Positions 32,057 to 43,994 of a stretch of 64,000 nucleotides of DNA are shown here, piece after piece. The stretch is from assembly GCA_010094045.1 (NCBI GenBank), contig ML986589.1, positions 255,974-319,973 on the forward strand, read 5' to 3'. The number at the start of each line of letters is the position of its first letter. Within the stretch, counting starts at the first letter, position 1. The notes beneath the pieces are model-generated. The model saw only the letters and a program-made list of their open reading frames with translations. It made no database searches and was not told the origin of the DNA. A program made the translations under genes and the position numbers. Source of the stretch: Lojkania enalia. Its lineage: Eukaryota > Ascomycota > Dothideomycetes > Pleosporales.

Positions 32057-33953
32057 ATGACCTCCTCAGCGGCCGTCCCTTCGGGGGACTTTGCCGTCCA
32101 AATCCTCCGCGCCCTCGACGTATCGTCGCCCCTCCTCTCCGCAGAAGCCTTCCCCGACCGGAAGTATGTAGAAATTAAGGCGGCGCTAGACCGTCTAGCA
32201 TCGCGCGAAATGATTAAATACGACACAATTGATCGGGAAGAAGCTGTGCTGGAGCCAGAGGGGGAAGTAATTGCCGAGAACGGCAGTCATGAAGCTCGGG
32301 TCTTCGAGGCGCTGCGGGCAGCTGTTGAGGGACTCTCGGTACAGGAGCTAGAGAAGGTAATTGGTGACAAGAATATCACAAAAGTCGGTCAAGGAAAAGC
32401 TTTCAAGGAGAAGTGGATAGCAAAGACTTCGGGTAGGGCATCTAGAAAAATGAGGAATATTTGACTGCTAACGAACCTGTTCGTAGATGGCAAATTAAAG
32501 GCGATGAAGGATTCGATAGAAGATATCACCAAAGAACAGCTGCAGACCATAAGAGATACCCGGATGCTTTCAGACTCAAAGGCCTTGGCAGACTTGAAGA
32601 AAAGGAAGTTGATTAGGTTTGAAAAAATTATCAGCTTCAAAATCCACAAGGGTAGCAAATTCGCTCTTGAGATTCCTGAAGAAGCTGTCGATCTCACTGC
32701 TGAGATGCTCACAAGCGGCGCGTGGCAATCCATAGCGTGGAAGCCGTATAATTTCAGGGCACTTGGAGCTGAACAGAACTCAGGAGCTCTACATCCACTA
32801 AACAAAGTGCGCGCCGAGTTCAGAAATATTTTCTTCGACATGGGCTTCACCGAGATGCCCACCGACAAATATGTAGAGTCAGGTTGGTTTCAAATCTATT
32901 GGATGCAAGTCCCGGCGTGCTAACACCAATCAAAAGGCTTCTGGAACTTCGACACGCTCTTTGTGCCACAACAACACCCGGCCCGTGATCTGCAGGATAC
33001 TGTATGTTAGGACTGATCATCGCGGCTTGTAATGCTAATGAAGTATGATAGTTCTACATTGCCGAACCCAAGCTTGCCGACAAGCCGCGGCCTGAGTCAC
33101 CGGACGACAAAAAGGACTACGAAAAGTACTGGGAGGAAGTCAAAGCTGTCCATCAGGTACTTTATCCAGCCATCCCTCTATTGAGTGGCAAAGCTTAATG
33201 CAAATAGGACGGCGCGCATGGGTCGATCGGATATCGAGCTCCATTCTCTGACGAGGAATCGCTACGTCTCGTCCTGCGAACTCACACAACGGCCATTTCG
33301 TCAAACATGCTGTACAAATTGGCAGCAACAAAGGGCCCGGATGGTCGTCCCCCGCCCGCAAGATATTTCAGTATCGATCGCGTATTCCGTAACGAATCGG
33401 TGGATGCGACCCATTTGGCAGAATTCCATCAAGTGGAGGGCGTAATAGCTGATTACGGGCTTACACTCGGAGGTCTGATGGAATTCATGTCCACTTTCTT
33501 TGGGAAGATGGGCATCACGGACTTGAAATTCAAACCCGCGTACAACCCGTATACCGAGCCTAGCTTGGAGATTTTCGCGTGTGTGCTCAAAACATATTAC
33601 CTCAAGTTTCCCCCAAAGATCGCATAGTGGATATTAGAGCTAACGTAGGAAAACAGGTACCACCAAGGTCTCGGCAAGATTGTTGAGATTGGCAACTCGG
33701 GCATGTTCAGGCCTGAGATGTTGGAACCCATGGGTCTCCCTAAAGATATGAGGGTGTACGGATGGGGATTGTCGTTGGAGCGGTACGTCGGCCGAGGCCT
33801 AGAGACTAAGTGCTACTCAATTGCTGACTATTCTCAATCTACAGGCCAACAATGATCAAGTACGGCATATCAAATATCCGAGAACTACTAGGCCACAAAG
33901 TGGACTTGAATTTCATCAAGACGAATCCAGCAGTGCGGCTAGATAAGAATTAA
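32057..33953 (+). CDS. FRS2: Cytosolic phenylalanyl-tRNA synthetase, alpha subunit
   Basis: It charges tRNA-Phe as part of an alpha2/beta2 enzyme. Seven exons: 32057-32432, 32487-32882, 32937-33001, 33052-33156, 33208-33578, 33657-33782, 33845-33953, giving 515 aa, the usual eukaryotic length. The N-terminal winged-helix domains (1-190) are followed by the class II catalytic core: [21 protein letters not shown] (motif 1 region), RVFRNE followed by [10 protein letters not shown] (motif 2), [14 protein letters not shown] and GWGLSLERP (motif 3). All introns are 50-80 bp with GT..AG ends; a CTAAC branch site is visible in the second. An essential housekeeping gene, expected single copy. The in-frame sequence before 32057 lacks another ATG in good context. 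Confidence 0.95.
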
Positions 33954-35041
33954 GTGCAGTTCACAATGATAGTGGATTAAATCAAGGTATGGAATTGCAG
34001 CTGGACATGAAGATCCCGTCTGAAATTTGTGTCCTAGCATATATGCTTTGGCAAACTCCAGTTTGGGGGCTTTTAATAAGGTTTTTTTCGTCATAATCTC
34101 CGAACATGTAAAGGTAGATAAAATCTCGCGAGGCGAAATAAGGGCATTTTATCAGTACAATCACACCCCGGCTAAAAGATGCCGATGCAATACTAACGGC
34201 TATATGTGTCTTCGGTCCACCGTTGCTGTTGAAGCGTTGAGGTGGTTCTAACCCAAAGCGGCTTAGCCGTATCCCGCACACCATTGAACCTTCAGGTCAA
34301 TCTTGTATATCATCAATAGCTGAACACATTTTGAGTATTTTAGCTTTCTATTGAGACATGCCCACTGCATCTACTGCTACATAATATCTACGCTATAGAA
34401 ATTTTCGACTGCGACATGCACAGTAATGGAAGTTCGAAACTCGAAACCCGTGGTGTTTCAACCAGCGCCTCAAGTGAGGGGAGTGGTTTGAGCGTTGGGA
34501 TTAATTATAGCGAGCGCAAGAATCTTAAATTATCGTGAATTCGAAAATTGGAGTAGAGAAAAGAGCGATCCGATAATCCAAGATGACACATTTAACACTT
34601 TCATGATCATTGCAGAGGGAATGGATTAGCGGTTGTTATCGCGTGCCGCCCACGGTGGATTCTGCGTCTGTGCCTTGCTGAGGTGAGACAATACGTGCCT
34701 CATCAGGCGCTTAAGGAAACGAGGCGGAATAGGCAAGCAATAGAACCTGACGTTAGACGTATGTGATCCTTTCGGTCCCTCTTTCTTTTCTTTGACCCGA
34801 CTTCATTACTCCACACGATTTCCCCACATCAAGTGTCCAACCTAAACATCGGTCTTGAGCATCCATATTCTTGTACACATCTACATAAAGCTATTGGCAG
34901 CAGGCTGCTTGCCCTCTTCTTTGTGCCATTCTCTCTATAGATTCTACGGGCAATAATCGGCCACCGAGTTAACAAATTCTCCCTCGTTTTCGAAGTCCCG
35001 CTCTTGTCCACACCAATTATATCTTCAACCGTCTTGTCGAA
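33954..35041. other. Intergenic, 1.1 kb
   Basis: No gene seen. The last 250 bp before 35042 are pyrimidine-rich, as in a 5' leader. Confidence 0.5.
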
Positions 35042-35293
35042 ATGGCAAACTTCTCCTGGCTCGGCGGCCCACCCCGCGCCATCGCAACCCTCAACGCCCA
35101 TCCCATTCTCTTCGTCAGCCTGCTCCTCGTCATCTTCTCCTGCATTGGGCTCGGCGTGCTAGCATGGGTTATTCATTGGAGGACAAGCGTCAATAATGGG
35201 ACGTATAGTCCTTGGTGGAAGAATCTGAAGAAGGCGGAGGCTGGAAAGGGCAGGCCTGGCGTAATGGGGGCGGGGAGGGGAGGGGGAAAGTAG
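35042..35293 (+). CDS. Small single-pass membrane protein, unknown function
   Basis: An 83-aa single-exon frame with an acceptable start context (CGAAATGGC). Residues about 21-45 form a strongly hydrophobic helix (HPILFVSLLLVIFSCIGLGV), followed by a Trp-rich segment and a basic, Gly-rich C-terminus (GRPGVMGAGRGGGK). No family recognised. The codon pattern and the pyrimidine-rich leader favour a real gene over a chance frame. Confidence 0.55.
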   Translation: MANFSWLGGPPRAIATLNAHPILFVSLLLVIFSCIGLGVLAWVIHWRTSVNNGTYSPWWKNLKKAEAGKGRPGVMGAGRGGGK

Positions 35294-36139
35294 GGAAATA
35301 ATGAAGTAGTGTGGCATAAAGGGGTATATTTCTAGGATGTTTGAGGCATTGGATAGGAGAGCCTTGCACTAGGCGGTATATTTAACTTGGGGCGCACGTT
35401 TTGGGATTACCTTATAGTATTTATTTGTTGGCAAGACATGCACGGTGAAACGATAGATGGCTGCGGAAATATGAAAGCAATCTAACTCATCCATCTCGTT
35501 CCGATATAACCTCTCGAGGTTTTCTTTTTCATTCACATGGGGTCTTCAAAATGCAGATTGACACCCCAGCCGCTTTTAGTCGAGTGTTGTGATTTGCGGG
35601 TGCTAGCTTTGAGTAATCAAAACGGCGTGGACCCGTAAGCAAATACCATATCACATTCGATTAAACCTGCTTCTGAAGGTAGGGCGTACCTTTTGGTATA
35701 CTTAAATTTTTAGATGCACCAATGACACTGCTAAGGTGATGCGAGGCTCTTGTATGCTTCAGGATGGAACATTCACCCTAGTAGTAGTATTTTTACATTT
35801 CTTATTGTTCTAGAATTGGAATTATCTCATCAGAACGTTGGATAGAGTTTTCATACTGTTTTGTCGTCAAGCTCGATAGCTGGTCATCGAAATGCTGAGG
35901 TCTCAGTATCAATGCAGTAAATGATAAAACTGCTACATCATATCTAACAGGCGTTATGGGAGCCAAGTTAAGAGAAAAGGATAATGGCTAATTGAACATA
36001 TACTGGACACATCTAGTCTTTTCAGAGCCGAAGTTATTCCCAATTTCCTATTATGAAATTAGCATGGTGGTTAGATTACTCATCACACGGCCCTTGCGTT
36101 TTGCGGGGCGAGTTTGCGTCACTACATTGACACTCCAAC
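35294..36139. other. Intergenic
   Basis: No gene seen between the small membrane protein and the hydroxyproline dehydratase gene. Confidence 0.5.
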
Positions 36140-37339
36140 ATGGATGCCATCAAACGCCTAATCCCCGAAGGCGCGGAGCCTATCAGGTGCATCGATATGC
36201 ACACTACCGGAGAACCTACTCGGATCATCGTCTCCGGGTACCCGTCATTGTCTGGCACGCTTCTTGAACAACTTGCTCAAGCCAAAGCGGAGCACGACCA
36301 TATCCGAAAACGCCTTATGCTTGAGCCTGCAGGCCATGCAGATATGTACGGAGCTATCCTACTACCAAAAACGGAGCTCACTAGGTCTGGAGATGCTCAT
36401 ATTGGAGTTCTGTTTACCCATAGTGAAGGGTATAGCACTATGTGTGGACATGCAACTATTGCCCTAGGCCGCTTTCTAGTCGACACTCATGATTTGGATG
36501 TCTTTCCACGGAGGAATGAGATAAAGTATGACCGAGACACGAAGACCGCAGAAGTGAATCTGCATTGCCCTTGCGGTTTGGTTCGCGTTACTGTGCCGAT
36601 GACCTCTGATCTCGGTTGTTCCGACCCTTCGCGACCCGTTTCATTTATAAGTGTACCGTCCTTTGCTACGGGACACAATATTAAGGTCAACATTCCCTTG
36701 GAGGATAGGTGGCCAGAACTTCAGAATCGAGACAGTCTGACCGTTTCTTTCTGCTATGGTGGAGCGTTTACTTGTCTTGTTTCCGTTGAAGAACTAGGCT
36801 TTGGATCTTCGGGTCTACGGCTTCCAGTTCCACATGATTCACTGAATCGGGCGACCAGAATCCTCAAAGGCGTTATAAATCAGGACCCGATCTATCAGAA
36901 ATACATGACACACCCAGAGCATCAGCATGTAGGATTTTTATATACACTTATGGTAGTTGACAAGAGCACTGGACGAGTTTCCTCTGGTTGTGAGGGTGCA
37001 GAGACGGGGTTGTGCTATTTTGCAGATCAACAAGTGGATCGCTCACCTACTGGCAGTTCAGTTGCTGCAAGGGTCGCATACGCTTATGCTAATGGGGAAT
37101 TAAAAATCGACCAGTCTTGGACGTATCATTCCCTGGTTTCCAATGCAGCAAATGGAAGGGGCAGATTTGTGGGAACACTTATGGAGGAGGCTCCAGAGTT
37201 GTATGACCAAGATATTATGTTGGCTTGTCCGGTAAGGGTAAGGATCGAAGGATATGCGTACTATGTCGGATTGTATACATTTGTCGTAGAATCAGCAGAT
37301 CCATACGGCCATAGTGGATTCCTATTCAATCGTCTTTGA
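36140..37339 (+). CDS. Trans-3-hydroxy-L-proline dehydratase (proline racemase family)
   Basis: A single exon of 399 aa. Proline racemase fold: DMHTTGEPTRI at the N-terminus (RCIDMHTTGEP), EPAGHADMYGAIL, catalytic Cys102 in TMCGHATIALG, and the second active-site motif DRSPTGSS with Thr304. In racemases and hydroxyproline epimerases that second residue is Cys; Thr is the diagnostic of trans-3-hydroxy-L-proline dehydratases such as human L3HYPDH. The product, Delta1-pyrroline-2-carboxylate, is reduced to proline, so the gene allows use of collagen- or wall-derived hydroxyproline. Cytosolic, with no targeting signal seen. No catabolic partner lies next to it. Confidence 0.88.
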   Translation: MDAIKRLIPEGAEPIRCIDMHTTGEPTRIIVSGYPSLSGTLLEQLAQAKAEHDHIRKRLMLEPAGHADMYGAILLPKTELTRSGDAHIGVLFTHSEGYSTMCGHATIALGRFLVDTHDLDVFPRRNEIKYDRDTKTAEVNLHCPCGLVRVTVPMTSDLGCSDPSRPVSFISVPSFATGHNIKVNIPLEDRWPELQNRDSLTVSFCYGGAFTCLVSVEELGFGSSGLRLPVPHDSLNRATRILKGVINQDPIYQKYMTHPEHQHVGFLYTLMVVDKSTGRVSSGCEGAETGLCYFADQQVDRSPTGSSVAARVAYAYANGELKIDQSWTYHSLVSNAANGRGRFVGTLMEEAPELYDQDIMLACPVRVRIEGYAYYVGLYTFVVESADPYGHSGFLFNRL

Positions 37340-40300
37340 AGAGCACACCACATCTGGTAATTGCTGGGAAAAGTGGCTGAGGCCGAAATTTGGATCCATA
37401 CCAATTGCTTGAAGTGTTCTTACATGTTACGGCTAAGCTATTCACAGTTAGCCCCTTGGCAGGTCCAGGGATATATATGTAGCATGTCTCGCATTTCTAG
37501 TCAATAGACGCAGTTTTCCAACCCTCATCAGAGCCAGCCAGCTCTGACATTACAGGCTAAGTCAGTGATTTCTTTCTTTCGCATAGAAGCAAACTTCGAA
37601 ATCTCTATGAGCTCTATTTTCGGTTCCGGGATTATAATCTATTTCTACCCCTCGTATATGAGAATGGATCGCCCTGCAATCCAAGATAAAGCCATCTTTG
37701 TCGCGTATCAAACAGCATCAATTGCTGAGGCAAATATTGATGTATTGAAGGAGGGTGAGTGGCCTGCCTAGCTAGAGGCTGGCAATGGCGAGACTATATA
37801 GGCCTGAAAACAGACCAACTATAATAGGATAGTAGAAACACGTGACAATCTTAGTACCCAATACGATGTTTAAAAGAATTGAAGTCCACCACGCAGATTG
37901 GCTACCCTAGTCATGTTTCGTTCCTTCCTCCTTGTTTCCTGAGGCAATTCATTAGCTTTGACTATTCTACGCCTTTTTATGGCATTTTCAGATTCATATC
38001 CGAGGGGCAATCGGTTCAATTGCATTTTCGATCTTGCATCACTGCCGTTTGCAAGTAACCTAGCGCTAAGGACAGCCCGTATCCGGCAAGTCTTTTCGCA
38101 CTTCTGCTTGTGGGTGTAACATTGGGCGCAAATAACGATTCATTTAGCTGGTTGTGAGGCTGGTTCGATCTGGTGACTGCCATGAACTTTTTTGGCAGTG
38201 ATGACAAGAGGTGAAGCCCCGTCACGTATTCCAAGTGGCAGGAAATCACGCTATTGCTAGCGCCATCCTCAATCCCTCCTCAGTTCCGCATCAGCCCCTA
38301 GGTTATTTAAACACGATCTCTCCCTCTATGTTTCTTCTCATGATCATTATCATCAAAATTAAAAAAAAAAAATTTTTGGAACTATCTCTTTTGAGTATGC
38401 TGCTCCCCAGTTGTTTCAAACGGACCCTAATTGATGCGTATCCCCAACAATTTCTCGACCTTTAACTATCTGTTTTTTCCCCAGGCTCCTTTGTTTGCAT
38501 CAAGATTGAGTGAATTCATTGCGTCATGTCTGCCCCAACATTAGCCAACTTATACTACACCACTTAATATGTCGACCTAGCGGACTTGTTTCATATTCCG
38601 TTCCCTAAGTCTCTACTAGGCTATAGCTATAGATTGAGTCCATGCCTTGCTGATTTTGGCTTCTTCCATGTGTGAAGTTGGAACCTTCTAATTATAAAAT
38701 CCGACCATTGACTTTGGCTATTCAAGGATAAGAAGACTTAAGTAGGAGTTAAGATGAGTTAAGAAGGAAGAGAGGATCACAAAATATCTCGACTACCGCC
38801 GAACATCATAAGGAAGCATCATCAACCACGTTGGGCTCCTGCTGATTAAAGTGGGGCTCAGCGGCTCATCCGCTTCTGGAACATTCATCGACGTGCTTGC
38901 AATGTTGTCAACTCCATGCCCATGTCTCGAAGTATTCATTAGCATGCGCCCCAAGCAATTAGGAGAGCAGTAGCTGTTCGGACAAAGTGCTGTGTCCTCC
39001 CATAGCTGTTTGGCAAACTCCTCCAAGATTACTGCGACTGTGGTGGTACGCTGGCACAACACTTATGGCTACCCATAGTATTGCATATGTGCTTTACATG
39101 TACGTAGATGCAGCCAATGCTGCTCGGGGGTGGAGGACTTGCAGAGCGCTTTGGACTCACATCGCAGAATCTTGTGCTAATGCCATCCTTCTATTTTCTA
39201 CCGACAACTTTCGCGAATCAGTTTGGTTATTTCTAGATTCGAGTGCGGCACAATCTATAGGTCAGCACTTTGGCTGTGTAGTTGGTATCTGATCACCCTG
39301 GGAAAAAAGTTTGGCCGCTGAGATATTTGATTGAAGACAGGAAAGTGCGAAGTCTACAGAACAAGCAGACCCCGCATCATGGACCTGTCAAGTTTACTCC
39401 TAATACTCTTTTGTGAATTGCCCGGCGCACGATAGCAAGGTTATACCACCCTGGATATCTCATGAAGGTGTAGAGAAGGGCGACTTCTGCACGTGTCTCT
39501 ATACACAAGAGAAAGATCGCATATAAACGCCATGGAAGTTCCATAAGCACCTTGAATTAGTCGTGTCCGCCCTTTTGACGATGCTGCTTTATTTATACGA
39601 CGACAGTTGAACTCTGAGAGGTATCTCAGATTCGTCCTGGAGTAGGAGAAACTACGAATCGGCGTGATAGAACTCTCGGAAATTGGATCTTTCTGGGCTA
39701 TGTGAAACTATCTGCCACCTTCCTTAATCTATGCTGAGATATGAGCAACTTCGGAGGGACCTTAAAGAATTTTGTCCCATTCGGCTGTTATAAATGTCTG
39801 CCTAGATTTGAATTGACCTTTATCCTTGCAATTTTTGCCGGTTTTAGGAGGTAAAGTTGACGCCTTATTATTATCAAAATCGATTATCGATTTTGATTCC
39901 TTGGAATTGGAAAGTTAATGCCTAAGCCCTAGGTAGGCACCAAATATTACCTGAAAGGTAAGCAGTATGACGAGCAACCTCAGCAACTACTAAATGCCGT
40001 AAGAATAGTATTAGAAATCAATATCTCGTTAAAGGGACATCTAGGTATTAACATTAAGTCCTAAAACCGTTAAAATGGCATATGGTAGCTCTTCAGAAAG
40101 CATAATAAAAAATTTTAATCTCAGTGATCGCAGCGCTATAAGAAACAGCAAAGAAATCTAAAAATTAAAATAGATTGCTTCCCAAGCAATGTGTCAACGG
40201 TATGCTAAGACTTTGATTCCCATAATATCCGTAAATATTGCTTATACAGTGTCCTGTTGCTAGGATCTATAATACTACAGGCTGGATGTGGTACCGGAAT

Positions 40301-41899
40301 GGTGGGGTGCGTAATGAATATTGTATGGTGTCAGCTCTATTCTCGGCTGCGATATAGTACGAAAAGAAATTTTTACAAAAAGGCACGAGCTCCATGGGCG
40401 GTTTATATAAATGCGGGAATAGCGCGTGAATACAGAGCGACGGACAGGTATGAGGTGGAAACATTTCGCAATGGTACGTAACGGTTGGCCTTGGCTTGTG
40501 GATTTCTAAAAGACCCCAAGTAGCTGAATTGGGTCTTGCTTCGCGCCAACGGGTAGTAGTCCAAGATGTCCAAGATTAGATTCTCTCAAAAATTGGAGGC
40601 GCGGGCAAACCTCAAGGTCCCAATGTGTTAACATAATATTGGGATTCTATAAAAATAGATACTGGCATTCGCCTAGGGCAGGGTGCCCTCTTCGAGGGTG
40701 GCATCATTCTCGCTGTCTTGCTCTAGTAGTCTAATAAATCTTCAAAAGGCCGCATGTTGTGATTCCGCAATTCGAACTAGTCGATTGGACGTACAGATCG
40801 ATCTTGTGCAGGATAGTAGGATTGCCCCATCCGCAGGAGGTTGGTTACACACTGGGGGCAAAGCTGAGATAGGCTTATTTGAACTCGTACAAGATGTCCC
40901 CCTCGGTGACATCCGGCATCTTGATCAGGCATTTAGTGCCTGGGTCCTTCACACGTATATACCCGAAGGCCGGTAACTACTGGCTACCAAATCCTAGGAA
41001 CGGGATTTCCATTACTCGAATCAAGCGGGCCGGCCGTATGCTAGATGGGTGCCGATGCGGACTGGCTACGGGATTTCGTCTGGAACCATGGAACTCGTAC
41101 CCTCGCCGCTTGGTGGGTCCAGCGGGGTCCCCGAAACCCCACTAAACCAGAGTTTTCCGTTTAGCTTGAAAGAGGCATTGTGACGTTCGTTATCTTCGTA
41201 GAATTTTCTGTGTAAACTTTCCTGTTGAGTTAGTGAAGAATGCCTAGGTACCTCGTGCTGAAGGCATCTCCGCGATAAGTTTTGGCTGTCTAGCTCCCTT
41301 TTTTGTTCGGTCGCGAACCTGTCCAGTGTCCGTTATTATTAAGATTGGTGTCCCTGTTATGGCTTTGTGCTCTGAAGGGTGGGGATGTCGTTCCGTGTTA
41401 ACCGCTAAGGCCTTGAGCTTCTCAGAGACATGCTTGCATTTCATCTAAACAAGGCGTGTCAAGGGCTTGGCACTAATTGGTGGGAACCCTAAATACGGGG
41501 ACCGAGGCGAGAATTTCTCGCGGTGTGACGTACTAGTGAGAGGAGCGGAACGCTTGGCAATTCCTTTCGGTTCCCACGGCCATTTCACCAACATACCCCT
41601 ACCTTTGTTTCTATCCATACAACCTAACAATTCACGATGGTATCCCTGGCTGTGATTGCATCATTCATCAGTGGTCGGCCCTGGATTTTCAGGCCATCTT
41701 GGCGGCTTGGCTGTATAGGATGAAGATCATACAAATTGCGACCAGTCTCTGCCCCGGCCATAGCCTTCCCACAATTTCCCCTCTCTATTTTCTCCTGGTT
41801 TTAATTGTTTCACGAGAGGTTTGGGGCTCTGTCACATGCATCTAGGTCACTCAGTCCTATTCTAAGTTTTTTTTTTTTCAGCTTTGATCATTGCCGATC
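37340..41899. other. Gene-poor interval of 4.6 kb
   Basis: No gene with motif support. It contains a dispersed repeat (37701-37850), a short A/T homopolymer near 38362-38377, and a few frames of 60-100 codons without recognisable motifs (for example around 38793-39292 on both strands and 40683-40976). AT-rich patches near 39830-40160 suggest old repeat debris. A T12 run ending in CAG (about 41869-41881) just before the SLC6 ATG looks like the 3' end of a 5'-UTR intron. Confidence 0.45.
37701..37850 (+). repeat. Dispersed repeat, copy 1
   Basis: It shares a long, imperfect direct match with 52379-52523: common blocks include GTATTGAAGGAG, GGCCTGCCT, ACTATAATAGGATAG versus GCTATAACAGGATAG, and CACGTGA. 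Many differences are transitions, so both look like decayed copies of one element. Its ends are not defined. Confidence 0.6.
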
Positions 41900-43994
41900 A
41901 TGGTTTTTGTCCAGTACCTCAAAAAGCTAGGCACGTGGTTTGCTCCACCGCCGGCCAAATCTGAGGATGGACGAGATCAATGGCCCTCGCGAGCGTCTTT
42001 CCTACTCGCCTCTATGGGCGGTTGCGCTGGTCAGGGCAACCTTTTGCGATATCCGTCTGTGGTTTACAACAACTATGGGCTACAATGGTTCATCCCTTAT
42101 CTAATCGCCGTCTTCATCATTGCGATTCCCGCCCTCGTCCTGGAAATTGCAATTGGCCAGGGATATCGAGGTGGCACCGTCATTGCCTTCAACAACGTCA
42201 ACCGACGCTTAAAGGGTGTTGGCATAGGGCCTGTCTTCGTTAGTTTTATCGTCGTTCAATACTTCACCGTGAACCTAGCGTGGATTATGAACTATTTCCG
42301 GAACTCATTCACAAGCCCACTCCCTTGGGAGAACCGGATCAATGAATTCTACAACCAAGATGTCATTGCAAATCCTGACCCTATTTCCGGTAGCCTCACC
42401 GAAGACGGCGATTCAGTCGCCCAGTATACCAGGTACCCAGCAATTGGGCTCCTCGGAGAGACTGTCGGCTGGACCGCCTTTATATGGTTCCTTGTTTGGG
42501 TGTCAATATTTCGCGGGGTAGGCCTCACCGGTAGAGTAGTCTACTTTACCATGGGTTTGCCTATCGTCACGACGATCATTATCGTTGGCCGTGCTGTTTC
42601 ACTAGAGAATGCCGGCGCAGGAATAGAACTTCTGTGGGCGACATGGCGAGGCGGGCAGCTTGCATCAGGAACGGTATGGCAAACCGCGGTCGGACAGGTC
42701 TTCTTCTCCACTGGCGTCGGATTTGGTTACTTCACATCTTACGCCTCATACAATGCGAAGCACTCTAATGCCGTCATGGACGCAATTCTCATCTGTAGCA
42801 GCAACGTGCTCTTTGAGAACTTCGCTGCATTTGCCGTCTTTGGGGTCGTCGGCTTCATGAGGATGTGGCCAGAGGATGGTGTAAGGTTGGGTGCTTTCGT
42901 CGTTGGTTTCCTCACACTACCTGAGGCCGTATTACAGATGCCGGGAGCGAACTGGTGGGCTGTGTTACTGTTCTTTACTCTTGTGGTCCTCGGTTTCAGT
43001 TCAGCATTTGTTATGCTCGACGTTGTGGCTACTTTGGCTGTCGATTCTGGCCTTAAGGTATCCCGACCCATTATCGTCACCACACTCACTCTGCTCTCAT
43101 TCCTCATATGCCTACCATTCTGCACCGAGTTTGGCTACTATCTTCTTGACGGGATTGACAGATGGGTCAGCAATATCCTTTTGATTTTCGTTGTGTGGTC
43201 CGAAGTAGCTAGCGCGACTACTGTCTACCGCTGGAGAGACGTTGTTAGCCAGACAGGACTGCCTGCCTTCATCATATACAACGTCGGGTACTTTGGAGGT
43301 CAGATTCTCGGCGTTTCAGTAGCGCACGGCGCATCCATGCCAGGTGCTGGTGCCGGTGCTGGCTTTGGTCTTTGGGGCCTATGCACCATCACTTCTATTT
43401 TCATTGCGAAGACGCCAGATATCAGGGCAGCTAGCTTTTGGGGGAACAATGCTATCACTAGCCGTATCTGGTACTTAGCCTTTTACTCGGTTAGTATTAC
43501 CTTCCCTTCAACTGAACGTCGCTGCATTTAGTAGATCCTATTAACGATGACGGCTTCAGGGCAACCAACTCCGCCGTGACCTAAACATCATCGTCGGTGG
43601 TGGGAAAAATTGGAGCATCCCATCTTTCTTGCCAATCCTTCTCCGCTACGTCAGCGCTCCAATCCTCATAATAATCCTCAGCTTTGGCTATCCGGAATTC
43701 CGTAGACTTCGCTACGACCCTCTAATGATTCTCGGCTTTATTATTGCGCACATTGGCTTCGCGCTTGTTCTTGTCGGGTTCATCATGCCGCGATTTTATG
43801 AAGTTTTTATTCCGCCTTACCGCCGCGATGAAGGAACGGAGGAAACGGTGCCCAACGAATTAAAGAGCGATGTTGTTGCGAGAGCAGTCTCTGATGAAGA
43901 CACTATTGACAGAGATGAGCTTGGGCTTGCCGATCCCATATCTGAAGAGAGGAAGGAAGAAGACAAAGCTGTGGAAGAGAAGACAGTAAGATAA
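41900..43994 (+). CDS. SLC6-family (sodium:neurotransmitter symporter-like) transporter
   Basis: Exons 41900-43489 and 43560-43994, intron 43490-43559, give 674 aa. About twelve hydrophobic helices follow the LeuT/SLC6 order. TM1 carries GGCAGQGNLLRYPSVVYNNYG, the unwound ion and substrate site (GNxWRFP in animals), with TM2 LVLEIAIGQGYRGG, TM3 FTVNLAWIMNYF, and TM6 to TM8 with FFSTGVGFGYFTSYASY and SSAFVMLDVVATLAVD. The C-terminal tail (about 90 residues) is charged and rich in Glu/Asp/Lys. These carriers take up amino acids or related solutes with Na+ or Cl-; the substrate is not predictable. They are infrequent in fungi compared with APC permeases. The start chosen is the first ATG after a poly-T/CAG acceptor-like signal. 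Confidence 0.9.

Noticed and set aside
38793..39292. Overlapping open frames on both strands (about 90-100 codons each)
   Set aside because: Neither has a family motif and they contradict each other; one lacks a standard ATG. A transcription-factor fragment was considered, but no Zn2Cys6 or other domain is visible.
40683..41145. Open frames in the region before the SLC6 gene
   Set aside because: Frames are short, shift between phases and show no motif. They may be ancient gene debris but I cannot name or delimit a gene.
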